From: Picocystis sp. L7
Taxonomy: Eukaryota; Chlorophyta; Picocystophyceae; Picocystales; Picocystaceae
Assembly (NCBI GenBank): GCA_020975725.1
Contig: QXJR01000014.1
Location: 62,001 to 126,000 of the forward strand
Direction of reading: 5' to 3'
DNA: 64,000 bases
Part shown: positions 11,409-20,072 of the stretch, piece by piece
How the letters are laid out: each line of letters opens with the position of its first letter
Position numbering within the stretch: the first letter of the stretch is position 1
Notes under the pieces: generated by a model
Databases searched by the model: none
What the model was told of the DNA's origin: nothing
The model's input: only the letters and a program-made list of their open reading frames with translations
Position numbers and translations under genes: made by a program

Positions 11409-12014
11409 TTGCCTCCCATGAGAAAATGGCTTGTCTTGTAATTTGACTTGACAGTTTCTGTCTGTTTTTCCTTCCGTTTCTCGCTCAAAACCAGTCACCC
11501 CCATGGAGTCGTGTGTTGGGCTCCTACGGACTTGTAGCTGCTCCACGTAGCTCAAATCAACTAATGGAGCCCCTGTGAACGCTTGCATGCAGCTGAAACG
11601 GCTTGAGAAGGCCAGCCTGGGGCTCGGCCCCGTTGATGGGACTCATGGGACCTCTCAAGACACACCCCCAGGCTTCCCTCCCCAGGCTCTCGGGGATCCT
11701 TGCGAAAGCGGATCGTAACCAAACTCCGTGAGCACTACTCCTGACATGTGATTCAACTACCCTCCAGTTTTTGTGGCCAAAAACGTCGTGGTTCGTACGG
11801 TATGCCTAAAAGCCTCTCCCTGGAGGACAGGCCTGAATCACTGAGTTTCGGCCTGTTTTCAGCACCAAACTGTGGTCGTCCTTTCTCAGCCACCACAGCG
11901 TTTCAGGAGCTACCCATCCGGTACAGTATTCCTCTAGCTCACTTCATAGGTCTCCCAGAGTTTCGTAGCCATCCAAGGCGCCATACGTCCGCGGTGGCCT
12001 CGGCAGCAAGCCCT

Positions 12015-12804
12015 TACCCACCCCACCGCCACTTTTTCTTCATAGGGAGAGAGGGGGTGTCGCTGCGGGATCCGTGGAGCCTCGGGAGGGCCTTTCCGGA
12101 CGTTGCCGTTCCAATCGAAGTTGTAGAGCACTTTGTTTTGCACGGTTTTGATCGATGGATCCCGGCCTGGTTCGGCCCGTGCAAGCGCCGGGAGGCCCGC
12201 GTACGTCCCAGGGTCTTTGGGTCCTGGATCCTGCCTCGTTTCCCCTGGCGGGTTCTCCTTTCTTTCGATGCGCGTATCTCTTCGAATATCGGTTGAAATC
12301 CAACAAACGATGGCTCGTTGGATAGATCTCGGCGCGATCTTTCGAACGGTGCTCTCGAAATGGCCAAATTCTGCCTGGAGCGATTTCTAGAGGCGAAAAA
12401 CCACCGGCAGGTGGTGGGGACCCCAAACGGCACCTCTGCTCAACACCTCCCCGAGGGCAGCCGAGCGCCCACGGGGAACCGGAACGCCAAACCCGGGGAA
12501 AGGAAAGAGAGAAAGATAGGACACCTTCATGAGAAAAAGCACATCGAGAGTCGATGCTCCTGGTGCCATGAAGCGCATGTTCAACCGCCTGGCCAAAACG
12601 CCCCAAAAAGGGTGAATTTTGGAACACCCCCGAGCCAGCCGCGCCGAGTTCACCGGAAAGACGAACGATCCAGGACCAACCAAGCTCAGATTCGGATTCT
12701 CCTCGTCGAATCACCCAGAAACACCACAAAAAAGAAGGGGGAACAGGCCTGATGTGAAGAAAAAGCCCGAGGACTCACGCTCCCCCCAAGTGGCGGTGGG
12801 GTGG
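12015..12804. repeat. Last copy of the spacer inverted repeat; array ends inside it
   Basis: The left arm (12015-12034) is complete. The right arm starts at 12788 but only 17 of its 20 bases are kept: after 12804 the sequence changes from unit sequence to unrelated DNA (TCCCCCAGG). The array boundary thus falls one base short of the G that precedes the terminal TA. This makes it likely that the inverted repeat is a real recombination or transposition end. Confidence 0.55.
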
Positions 12805-13640
12805 TCCCCCAGGATGGCGGGAAGCCCGATCCCGGGGGGAACGTAGGTGGGTTGTCCATCCAGGCCCTTGTTAGTCAATTGGCTGTACCTCGGTACAATC
12901 ATGATGGTTCACTCGAGTCACCCCAGTTCGGAGAAGATACTCCCACCCCCGGTGGTTTCGAGTCTCGGAAGGGATCGAAGGGACTGGGTCACCCCGTCAC
13001 AGAAGACTGCAGGGGTAGGTAGCTTGTAATGCATGGGACTGTAGCACTGCCCCCCACGTGATACACTCCAGTGGAGTGTCAGAAGGGACGGGTAGAGAGA
13101 AGTGTGGACGCTTGCTGCTGTGTTGGACTCGTGAGCCTACGAGAAGACCTGAAGAGCACGGCAACTGGAACCGTTGGAACACACGTACAGTCAAACTTGG
13201 AACCTGGTGTTTGGTGATTCGCACGCTCGTGGGTTGAACTGTAATACTAGGTCGTGAATGACTGGTGACAATCATCGATTGCTCCCACCCAAAACCCACT
13301 GAGAAAGACGATTCGGACAACAGCCCTCCCCTTCCACCGTGGCATGGATCCGATCCCCCTCTCCCTCTCCTCTCCTTCGGGGAGGAGGTGCGGGGAAGGG
13401 TCCCCCTTCCCCTCCACGAGTCCCATCGGTTCTGGACCACGTGGAATGCGCACGCACGGTGGGGGTTGCGAGGAAGACATCGTACGATACCGACTGATCC
13501 CACTCCTCGAAGACCAGGGAAGGAACCATGCGATGCAGGACGAGGGGTGGGGGTCCAACCGATCGAAAGAGAGAGAGGCGAGGTGGAACGGACGTCGACG
13601 GTGGAGGCGGCGCGGGTCCTCCCAAACGCACACGCGCGAC
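12805..13640. other. Unique DNA between the array and RPB10, no gene seen
   Basis: About 840 bases with no convincing open frame. The first 500 bases look like ordinary flanking DNA; the last 300 are CpG-rich like other promoter regions here and probably hold the RPB10 promoter and 5' leader. Confidence 0.5.
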
Positions 13641-14279
13641 ATGATCATCCCCGTGCGATGCTTCACGTGTGGGAAGGTGAGAGGCGAGGAAGACACGGAC
13701 GAGATGGGAAGAGATGAAACCCGAGGAACGAAAGACGAAAGAACGCACCGCCCAACCCAAGGGAAAAGAAGCACACACACACAGACGCCAGAAAGGAAGA
13801 ACCGAACGCGAAGGAAGGCCTTCCGAACAAACGAATGGGATTCCAAACGCCAAGAGACGCGCTCTCTGGGACAGGAACGGGGGTCGAAGCCAAACGGACT
13901 GCCTTTGACCTGCGTCGACCACGCGCGACGCCCCTTCTCGGCGAGACCTGGAGGAGGAGGAACGACGCGTGCGACACCAACACGAACGCACACGCGTGGG
14001 TCAGGAAGGATGCCCAAGGACCTTGCGAAACTACGCGTGGGAAACCAAGGGAGAAAACCTTCGAGGATGGGAATCTGTTCGCTGACCCGTGCGTGCCTGG
14101 TGCAGGTCATTGGGAACAAATGGGACACCTACCTGGACCTGTTGCAGGCAGACTACAGCGAAGCGGAAGCGCTGGATGCTCTGCATTTGACGCGGTACTG
14201 CTGCCGTCGCATGCTCATGACTCACGTGGACCTGATCGAGAAACTCCTCAAGTACAGCTCGCTAGAAAAGAGGGATTGA
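13641..14279 (+). CDS. RNA polymerases I/II/III subunit RPABC5 (Rpb10), one intron
   Basis: Exon 1 is 13641-13676 and exon 2 is 14106-14279, joined in phase 0 to give 69 residues, close to the 67-70 usual for the family. The intron (13677-14105) begins GTGAGA, ends GTGCAG and has CTGAC at 14082-14086, about 20 bases before the acceptor. The protein begins [12 protein letters not shown] and later has RYCCRRML; C7, C10, C44 and C45 are the four zinc ligands typical of Rpb10. The subunit is shared by the three nuclear RNA polymerases, where it sits under Rpb2/Rpb3. AATAAA follows 23 bases after the stop. The gene runs tail-to-tail with the next gene, 79 bases apart. Confidence 0.95.
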   Translation: MIIPVRCFTCGKVRGEEDTDEMGRDETRGTKDERTHRPTQGKRSTHTQTPERKNRTRRKAFRTNEWDSKRQETRSLGQERGSKPNGLPLTCVDHARRPFSARPGGGGTTRATPTRTHTRGSGRMPKDLAKLRVGNQGRKPSRMGICSLTRACLVQVIGNKWDTYLDLLQADYSEAEALDALHLTRYCCRRMLMTHVDLIEKLLKYSSLEKRD

Positions 14280-14302
14280 ACGAAACCTCCTAGGGAGGCA
14301 CC

Positions 14303-14308
14303 AATAAA
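14303..14308 (+). terminator. AATAAA poly(A)-type hexamer of RPB10
   Basis: AATAAA lies 23 bases after the RPB10 stop codon, in the same place as hexamers after other genes of this window. Confidence 0.55.
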
Positions 14309-14357
14309 TACGCACGACGACCTTCCTTGTATGGATGGTGAAAGAGTTTCCTTCGCA

Positions 14358-14363
14358 TTTATT
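14358..14363 (-). terminator. AATAAA hexamer overlapping the stop of the 14359-15324 gene
   Basis: On the minus strand the stop TAA (14359-14361) lies inside the hexamer AATAAA. Two other gene ends here show the same packing. Confidence 0.5.
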
Positions 14364-15324
14364 TCTCTCTCTTGGGCTTTCTGGAGGCCTTTGTGCGACG
14401 CTTTGTCTTTTTCGGTGCTTTGGAATTCCCTCCGCTGTAGGCTTTGTAGGCGGCGCTGCCGCTCAACCTCTTCCCACCCGACATGACAAACACCTTCTTG
14501 CCGCTCCCGTCGGTGATCCACCGTCCGGACGGACGGTTCCCTCCCGATCCTCTTCCTCTCCCCCTGCCCCTTCCTCCTCTTCTGGAAGAGACGGGACACA
14601 GCTCGCCCAGGTGGTTCACTTGCATGTTCTCGTCCGGTTCCTCGTCGTCGTCCACATCGCTGGCGAGGCTGGAGATCTCTTCGATGTTGTCTTCCAAAGG
14701 GGTGTGCGGGGTGCTGTTTTCTTTGCACGGATGCATCGAATTTATTGTCGAAGTTTGGTGGTCGGGTTCATCGTCCTCGACCCACAATCGCCTCATCTTG
14801 GGTGTTTTGCGAGGCGCAGGTGACTGGGTGGAGAAGTAGGTGCGGAGGGTGGGCCGGACGGGCGGTGCCCCTTCCGATCCTTCGGACGTGCTGGAGATTT
14901 CGATGGCTTGTTGCCAGGACGAAGGCACGGTTTGTGCGCCTTGTCCATCGTGCGTGTTTCCTTTGGCTTCGAAGGTCGTTGGTTCGGTTTTGATGCCTCC
15001 GCGTGGTGCTTCGACGTCCGGTTCGCTGTCGGAGCTCAACCATCGATTCCTTCCACGTCTCTTCCCGTTCACGTCCAGGACCGTTGCTTTCGCGCGTGGC
15101 GTGCCTTGCGTTTCGATCCCATCTTCGGTAGGCACGGTTTCCAACGAGACCTTGCGTATTTGGAACGACGGTTCCGCATCTTTCGCCGTCTCGCCAGCCG
15201 AGGCGGATCCTCGCCGCACCGATCGGATCCCTTCGCCTTCCTTCTCCTTCCAGATCGACGTCCTTCCGAAATCGGACACGTCTCCCGGATCGCGCAGGTA
15301 CGCCTCGGCGTCCACGTCGTCCAT
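14359..15324 (-). CDS. Unknown acidic and RG-rich, probably nuclear protein
   Basis: 321 residues; I do not recognise the family. The N-terminal two thirds are low in complexity and rich in Ser, Asp, Glu and Thr. A run DVDDDEEPDEN precedes an RG-rich stretch (RRGGRGRGRGRG), which is typical of nucleic-acid-binding nuclear proteins. A compact block follows, GRWITDGSGKKVFVMSGG then KRLSGSAAYKAYSGG, which looks conserved rather than disordered. The protein ends in a Lys/Arg-rich tail (KKTKRRTKASRKPKREK) that could be a nuclear localisation signal. The start is the first ATG, and no intron signal is obvious. It ends tail-to-tail with RPB10. Function is not assigned. Confidence 0.7.
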   Translation of the reverse strand: MDDVDAEAYLRDPGDVSDFGRTSIWKEKEGEGIRSVRRGSASAGETAKDAEPSFQIRKVSLETVPTEDGIETQGTPRAKATVLDVNGKRRGRNRWLSSDSEPDVEAPRGGIKTEPTTFEAKGNTHDGQGAQTVPSSWQQAIEISSTSEGSEGAPPVRPTLRTYFSTQSPAPRKTPKMRRLWVEDDEPDHQTSTINSMHPCKENSTPHTPLEDNIEEISSLASDVDDDEEPDENMQVNHLGELCPVSSRRGGRGRGRGRGSGGNRPSGRWITDGSGKKVFVMSGGKRLSGSAAYKAYSGGNSKAPKKTKRRTKASRKPKREK

Positions 15325-16059
15325 CGCTTCGACTGCGCTTCGGTTCGGTTCGGTCCGAAATTAGATCCCCCCTTTCCCGCGGTTTCTTGAAACGGGAACC
15401 CCTACGATCCATCGGACAACAGACGGTGGAGGTTCCTATGGGGAAAGGAAAGGCAAAAGGGGAAGGGGAAGGAGGGATGGGACACGAGGGTCCCATTCCG
15501 ATCCAACCGCAAGGATCCAAGAGGGAAGGAAAGACGTGCTTCCCTTCTGCACATGGAAACGAAAAGCGGACCTGTCCCGGTCCACCCAAAAAGAAGGTGA
15601 AAACGCATGGCAGGACCAAGAGGAACGCATCCGAAAGTAGAAAAGGAGGGGGAACCAACATACCGAAGGACACGTGTGGGATACAGTGCCTATCACAATG
15701 GCAACGGTGGAGGGATGAAGCCGCCCATGCCTCCAGGATCTGCAGCGCTCCGTGCCCGACCGATGCTCTCCGGGGCAGGAACCGTTGCGACTTCGAATGC
15801 GCACCGTCCAAGGCTTCTTCCACGCGACCGGACGTTTGGATCGGATCGTTTCCCAGGGTCTCGGTGCAACAATAGGTCGAAGAATCCTGCGCGTTCCGGA
15901 TCGGAACGCGCCCTGCGGGACGAGCTGGCGGTAAAACTGCATCGCCCCTGGCCAAGACGGCCTTTGGGCTCGCCCTGGAGGCTCGGGTCATCGAGGGGCG
16001 CATGTTTTTTCGGCGTGGGCGATGTTTGGGTCCCATTTCGTGGTCCACGGGTCAACCGT
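15325..16059. other. Intergenic stretch with competing open frames, nothing assigned
   Basis: About 735 bases between the start of the unknown minus-strand gene and the end of the ribosome recycling factor gene. Open frames exist on both strands (15387-15875 plus, 15607-16326 plus, 15436-15942 minus), but each is Arg/Pro-rich without a recognisable domain, and they contradict one another. It may be a promoter plus leader, or hold a small lineage-specific gene. Confidence 0.4.
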
Positions 16060-16725
16060 CTACGTGGCGGATTTGATTTCCGTGGCTTTTGCCTTGACGG
16101 ATTGTTCGACGACGTGGATGTGTTCGTCGGTGAGCTTCTGCACTTGTTTTTCGTATCGTTTCAGCACGTCTTCTGGCTGTCCTCCTTCCTTTGCTTTTCG
16201 AAAGGCATCCATGGCTTCTTTCCTGGCGTGTCGCACGGATATCTTGGCTTGCTCTCCGTTTTTTCCCACGAGTTTGGCCAGTTCTCCTTTGGTCTCTTCG
16301 CTGAGCTTTGGCACGTTGACGAGTAGGGTGTCCGCTTCTCGTACGGGTGTCATCCCGAGGGGTGATTTTCGGATGGCTTTTTCCACGGCATCCAGGGTGT
16401 TCGGATCGAACACGGACACTCCCAGCGTTTGTTGTCCTTTGGCGACGACGGCTGCGATTTCTTTGAGTTTGCTGTTTTCACCGTAGGCTTCCACTTGTAT
16501 CCCTTCGAGCATGGCGGGTGCGGCTCTACCTGTCCTCAGTGCGGCCAGTTCCTGTTGCAGTGCTTGGATGGCTTGATCCATGTCGTTTTTGGCGTGTTCC
16601 ACCACCCTCGTTCCATCCCATGTTTGGTGGGTTGGGTCTTGGATCCCTTCTCCTCCTTTCCTCTTCCCTCGCTTGGCCATCCCCCTCGCGATGACGTGCG
16701 TCCAACCCAAGATGCGCCTCGCCAT
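16060..16725 (-). CDS. Ribosome recycling factor, organellar
   Basis: This 221-residue protein has the full bacterial-type RRF fold: an N-terminal part of the three-helix bundle (MDQAIQALQQELAALRTGRA), the hinge and beta domain (VEAYGENSKLKEIAAVV, then VFDPNTLDAVEKAIRKSPLG), and the long C-terminal helices (EETKGELAKLVGKNGEQAK, VRHARKEAMDAF). RRF splits post-termination 70S ribosomes together with EF-G, so in a eukaryote it works in mitochondria or plastids. About 40 residues precede the RRF domain; they are basic and free of acidic residues for the first 24 or so, as expected for a transit peptide. Which organelle it serves cannot be told from sequence alone. Confidence 0.93.
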   Translation of the reverse strand: MARRILGWTHVIARGMAKRGKRKGGEGIQDPTHQTWDGTRVVEHAKNDMDQAIQALQQELAALRTGRAAPAMLEGIQVEAYGENSKLKEIAAVVAKGQQTLGVSVFDPNTLDAVEKAIRKSPLGMTPVREADTLLVNVPKLSEETKGELAKLVGKNGEQAKISVRHARKEAMDAFRKAKEGGQPEDVLKRYEKQVQKLTDEHIHVVEQSVKAKATEIKSAT

Positions 16726-16807
16726 CCTCCACCACCCCCACCGGTTCCGGTGTCGGTGTGGAAATGGCTGATTCCGCCTCCACCCTGGTCCGAAGGGAGG
16801 ATGGACC

Positions 16808-16818
16808 AGGCCCCCCTC
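16808..16818. repeat. Left copy of the 11-bp target-site duplication
   Basis: AGGCCCCCCTC lies immediately outside the left inverted-repeat arm; the same 11 bases occur at 17520-17530 outside the right arm. Confidence 0.85.
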
Positions 16819-17519
16819 GGAAGCGACTGAAAAATGACCCCACCGAGGGCTGAAAGTCGACCCCCCCTGGTTTCACACCCCATTCGGAAGATACACCCGG
16901 GTTCGAATGGGGGGGAGAGTTTGTTAACCACAGGGACCACCCCCAAGGCCAAGGCAACGAAAGAGGGTGGAAGGAGACGAACCTCGTTTTTCTTTTCAAA
17001 TCTCGCATCGGGTGGGGAAAAGTTGGAAGACCGGAGATCCTTCGATCCGGAAGCGGAAGAAGGATGGGGAGAAGCACGGGCCACGGGAGCTTGTCGTGCA
17101 TGGTACGCTTTTCCTCGCTGGAGTGAAGGGAAGAAGATTTGGATTTGCACACCAGCCGTTGCATCACCTTCCAACTCATCCTACATTGGCATACCAAATC
17201 ATGGACCATGTGGGATTGTCCTTTAGGCCACGCAAGCAATGTGAAAATGGCAAGGTATGTACCGAGTGAGGTGCCTCGTGGGGTGGAGAGTCGTGTCTCG
17301 AGGTACAATCCCATTCCATCGCCCATCGATCCAAAGTATCCGAGTGGGCGTGGAAGGTTCGTCTCCTTCCACCGTCTTTCGTTGCCTTGGCCTTGGGGGT
17401 GGTCCCTGTGGTTAACAAACTCCCCCCCCATTCGAACCCGGGTGTATCTTCCGAATGGGGTGTGAAACCAGGGGGGGTCGACTTTCAGCCCTCGGTGGGG
17501 TCATTTTTCAGTCGCTTCC
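16819..17519. mobile_element. 701-bp element with ~166-bp terminal inverted repeats and an 11-bp target duplication
   Basis: Left arm 16819-16984 and right arm 17355-17519 are reverse complements, apart from one substitution and a one-base length change in a G run. The outermost bases are GGAAGCGACTG. Directly outside, AGGCCCCCCTC occurs on both sides (16808-16818 and 17520-17530), a perfect 11-bp direct repeat consistent with a target-site duplication. Long arms and a 9-11-bp duplication are the signature of Mutator-like (MULE) MITEs or foldback elements. The 370-bp core has no open frame of note, so it is non-autonomous. It sits between the divergent ribosome recycling factor and membrin genes, within about 100 bases of the former's start codon. 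Confidence 0.88.
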
Positions 17520-17530
17520 AGGCCCCCCTC
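17520..17530. repeat. Right copy of the 11-bp target-site duplication
   Basis: AGGCCCCCCTC lies immediately outside the right inverted-repeat arm and exactly matches 16808-16818. Confidence 0.85.
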
Positions 17531-17531
17531 C

Positions 17532-17551
17532 CTCTCTCTCTCTCTCTCTCT
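17532..17551. repeat. (CT)n microsatellite
   Basis: About ten CT dinucleotides in a row, 240 bases upstream of the membrin start and right beside the target duplication of the inserted element. Confidence 0.9.
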
Positions 17552-17664
17552 GTCGGGCAAGGCCTCCCTCCCAGTCCGGATGTTCCATCGACCCAGGGGA
17601 CGGGAATGGTTTCCAAAAGGGTGTGTCCCCCGGGTTCCTTCCCTCGATCCACCCCGATTCCTGT

Positions 17665-17677
17665 CCCCTTTCGATCC
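17665..17677 (+). promoter_or_regulatory. CCCTTTCGA-type promoter motif upstream of membrin
   Basis: CCCCTTTCGATCC lies about 112 bases before the membrin ATG. It resembles motifs found at similar distances upstream of several other genes in this window. Confidence 0.4.
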
Positions 17678-17788
17678 GATCCGATCCGTCTTCCAACCCC
17701 CATGTCCCCCCCCCACGTCTTCGGTTCGGTGTCGGAGGGAGGGACCAGATCGAACCCGGTGGAGGGGGGGCGGGGGGGACCGACCGCC

Positions 17789-18487
17789 ATGACCGAGACC
17801 TTGGCGGAAGAGAAGCGAGGATTGGAACGATTGGTGCTGGAGATGCAGCAGGGATTGGAGAGGTACGAAAGGAGAGGGAATCGAGACCCAGAAGAAGAGG
17901 AAAAACTGATGGAAAGGATGACACACATGGAATGCAAGTGTCAAGCCATGGAAAGAGCCCTCCGGATGGCCCTGGTGAACGATCCAAACGCTGTCGCAAG
18001 AGGGGGATGGAAGTGGAAGTTCGAAAACGCACAACAGAGGTGTCGAAGCATGAGAGAAGACATGCAGAAGATGCTGGACAGGCAAGACGCCAGGAACCGA
18101 GAAGCCCAAGAAAGAGAAGAACTCTTCCAACGGGCACGAGGCAACCGTGGAAGAGGTATCGATCCAGAGAGCGGGGAACCGTCCACCTCGGAACAAATCA
18201 GGATCGAAGAGTACGACAAGAACGCGAAAATGTCCGTGATGAGATCCAGCAGGACGCTAGAAGAAACCTTCGCCGTCGGAGCGGCCGTCCTCGCGTCCAT
18301 GAGCGATCAAAGGGACAGGATCAAACACGCGCAGAGGAAGGCGTTGGACGTGCTGCACAGCGTAGGGCTCTCGGACTCGCTACTCAGACTCATCGAAAGG
18401 AAACAAACGATGGACAAAATCATCGTCTACGGAGGAATGGCCCTCCTGCTGTTCGTCATCGCCATCTTGTGGTACTGGACGCGGTGA
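17789..18487 (+). CDS. Membrin / GOSR2-type Qb-SNARE (Golgi)
   Basis: This 232-residue protein is a tail-anchored SNARE of ER-Golgi and intra-Golgi fusion. The N-terminal half is helical (LEEL-like stretches from residue 1 to about 110), as in the membrin Habc bundle. A SNARE helix spans about residues 135-200 (SSRTLEETFAVGAAVLAS, then QRDRIKHAQRKALDVLHS). The family signature VGLSDSLLRLIERK follows, and a single C-terminal anchor (GGMALLLFVIAILWYW) ends the chain. Animal GOSR2 is about 212 residues. I chose the ATG at 17789 because the upstream in-frame stretch is low-complexity leader and includes the inserted element. Assignment rests mainly on the GLS.S..RLIE block before the anchor. Confidence 0.85.
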   Translation: MTETLAEEKRGLERLVLEMQQGLERYERRGNRDPEEEEKLMERMTHMECKCQAMERALRMALVNDPNAVARGGWKWKFENAQQRCRSMREDMQKMLDRQDARNREAQEREELFQRARGNRGRGIDPESGEPSTSEQIRIEEYDKNAKMSVMRSSRTLEETFAVGAAVLASMSDQRDRIKHAQRKALDVLHSVGLSDSLLRLIERKQTMDKIIVYGGMALLLFVIAILWYWTR

Positions 18488-19020
18488 GTGAACACGAGAC
18501 GGTGAACAGAACCAACCCTTCCATAGAACGCGATAACATCGTCATGGCCGTTCGATGCTTGCAACAGAAAAAAAAAACGGCGCAGGAAATAGGGAAGCGC
18601 ACCGATCGAGGTTGACAAGGACCTATGGACCGTCAAGATGGCACACTTGCTCATTGAAGCTCCGCCCCACCGCCGCAAGGCCACGGTCTACTCTCTGTAG
18701 CAACCAGGCGGTTCGGGAAAGGGTCGAACGATCACTCTGGGCCCCTTTGCAAGCAAAACCGTCGGTGCTCCTGCAACCCTGCCTTTTCCCGCCGCCTACC
18801 ACGACTGGTTTTGAATGTCCACGCCACATCTAGTGGGGTTGCACGGTCCACCAAGTGGATGAATAAATACAGAATGGTACGGTCAGGAGGACTGCGAGGT
18901 TACCGGCCTCAATGGAGAGGCATCCCTGCTGTGGAATGCGTCGCTTCGTTCTTCAAACCTGGTGGGTTGAAACCTTCGGCCGGACGCCCCTCCGCCTCGC
19001 TAGGTAGCGAGATGCAGCTT
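18488..19020. other. Intergenic tail-to-tail gap, no gene seen
   Basis: 533 bases between membrin and the glycosyltransferase, both of which end here. An AATAAA at 18862-18867 on the plus strand could serve membrin. No open frame stands out. Confidence 0.5.
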
Positions 19021-19851
19021 TCACCGCATGTCGTCTGTGTACAGGCTCCGGTACAAGCTGCATAGTTCCTCGGACGAGGCGCCCGCGTACCATCTCAGGG
19101 CGATGGTGAAATGAATCTGGGTGGCACGCAGGTTCCCCCAAGCAGCGATCCGTCGTGCACTGGTTTCCGCCACGCGGTTGACCATCTTGATGCGTCCCTT
19201 TGGTGCGTTCCATTGGTTTCCCCATCGGTTGTGTAACCGCAGGCACAAGTCTGCATCTTCCATGATCGGCAGCTTCTCGTTGAATCCCCCCACGGCTTCG
19301 AAGTCTGCTTTCCTGCAGAAGAGCGCTTGATCTCCAAAGAGCAGCCTCATCCCACGAGCGAATGCGAAGGGTCTTGCGACCATGGGCGCGTAGTACGTCT
19401 TCACGAGGTTGTGGAAGGAGAGGAGCCAGTAGGTGCGATGGTTGTGCATCAGCCTCGGCAAGAATCCACCCAGTACGGTTTGTGGATGTCGCAACGTCCG
19501 TCTCACGTGTCGGACGCCGTCCTTCGGTGGGAGGGTGTCGGCATGGACGAACCAGAGCACTTCTCCGGTCGCTTCTTTCGCACCCGCGTTCATCTGTGCT
19601 GCTCTTCCTCTCTTGCTGCTCGACACGACGTGCACGCCTTCTTCCCTCGCGCGTGCGACGGTGTCGTCGACACTGCCGCCGTCCACCACCACCACCTCGT
19701 GCAGCTTCGGTTCGGATTGCTTCAGATGTCGCAGGGTGTGGACGATGCATGCCGATTCGTTCAGGGTCGGAACGACCGCAGAGACGGTCGAATCTCGTCC
19801 ATGGATCGTTCGTGTTGCACGCGAGGTCGGTGGTGGTGCGGACCTGTCCAT
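19021..19851 (-). CDS. Family-2 glycosyltransferase, TIGR04283-like (bacterial type)
   Basis: GT-A fold glycosyltransferase. VSAVVPTLNES opens the nucleotide-sugar fold, followed by EVVVVDGGSVDDT (DGGS in place of DGSS), GRAAQMNAGAKEATGEVLWFVHADTLPP (the HAD Asp-containing metal motif), GGF, and later IMEDADLCLRL, the ED motif of the acceptor or base site. Order and spacing match small bacterial and cyanobacterial enzymes of the rSAM/selenodomain-associated transferase 2 group, whose substrate is unknown. The ATG at 19851 gives 276 residues starting just before the domain. An ATG at 20010 would add 53 residues with no clear signal. Transfer from bacteria or inheritance through the plastid are both possible. 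Confidence 0.82.
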   Translation of the reverse strand: MDRSAPPPTSRATRTIHGRDSTVSAVVPTLNESACIVHTLRHLKQSEPKLHEVVVVDGGSVDDTVARAREEGVHVVSSSKRGRAAQMNAGAKEATGEVLWFVHADTLPPKDGVRHVRRTLRHPQTVLGGFLPRLMHNHRTYWLLSFHNLVKTYYAPMVARPFAFARGMRLLFGDQALFCRKADFEAVGGFNEKLPIMEDADLCLRLHNRWGNQWNAPKGRIKMVNRVAETSARRIAAWGNLRATQIHFTIALRWYAGASSEELCSLYRSLYTDDMR

Positions 19852-20072
19852 CCCCAAGACTGGAACCGAGGACGAATCGGACGTACTGAGGATGGAGAGA
19901 TGGAAGGAACGATCCACGCCCAAACCCTTCCCACGGCAAAAGAAGACACCAGCATCACGCAGGCATCCCCACATGAAGGAAGGCTGTCCATGGGCATGGA
20001 CGAGGAACATAAAAGGACAGCCATTCAACCAAAAAAAATCGTAGATTAGAAAGAAAAGGGGAACACACCCAA

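Larger units (their letters stand above)
1..12804. repeat. Head-to-tail tandem array, 2821-bp unit, ~4.5 copies
   Basis: The window opens inside a repeat whose register recurs every 2821 bases: transposase starts lie at 1704, 4525, 7346 and 10167. Units are in direct orientation. Comparing the copies line by line I found no base difference, so the array is either very young, kept uniform by conversion, or an assembly duplication. The last copy departs from the others after 12804 (unit position 1520) and therefore lacks a transposase. The left end is outside the window, so the true copy number is unknown. Rows of complete autonomous transposons in one orientation are unusual for Tc1/mariner elements, which normally insert singly at TA sites. 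Confidence 0.95.

Noticed and set aside
16900-16912. tRNA B-box-like GGGTTCGAAT in the inverted-repeat element
   Set aside because: No A-box at the right distance and no cloverleaf; similar GGTTCGAA strings elsewhere belong to the promoter motif.
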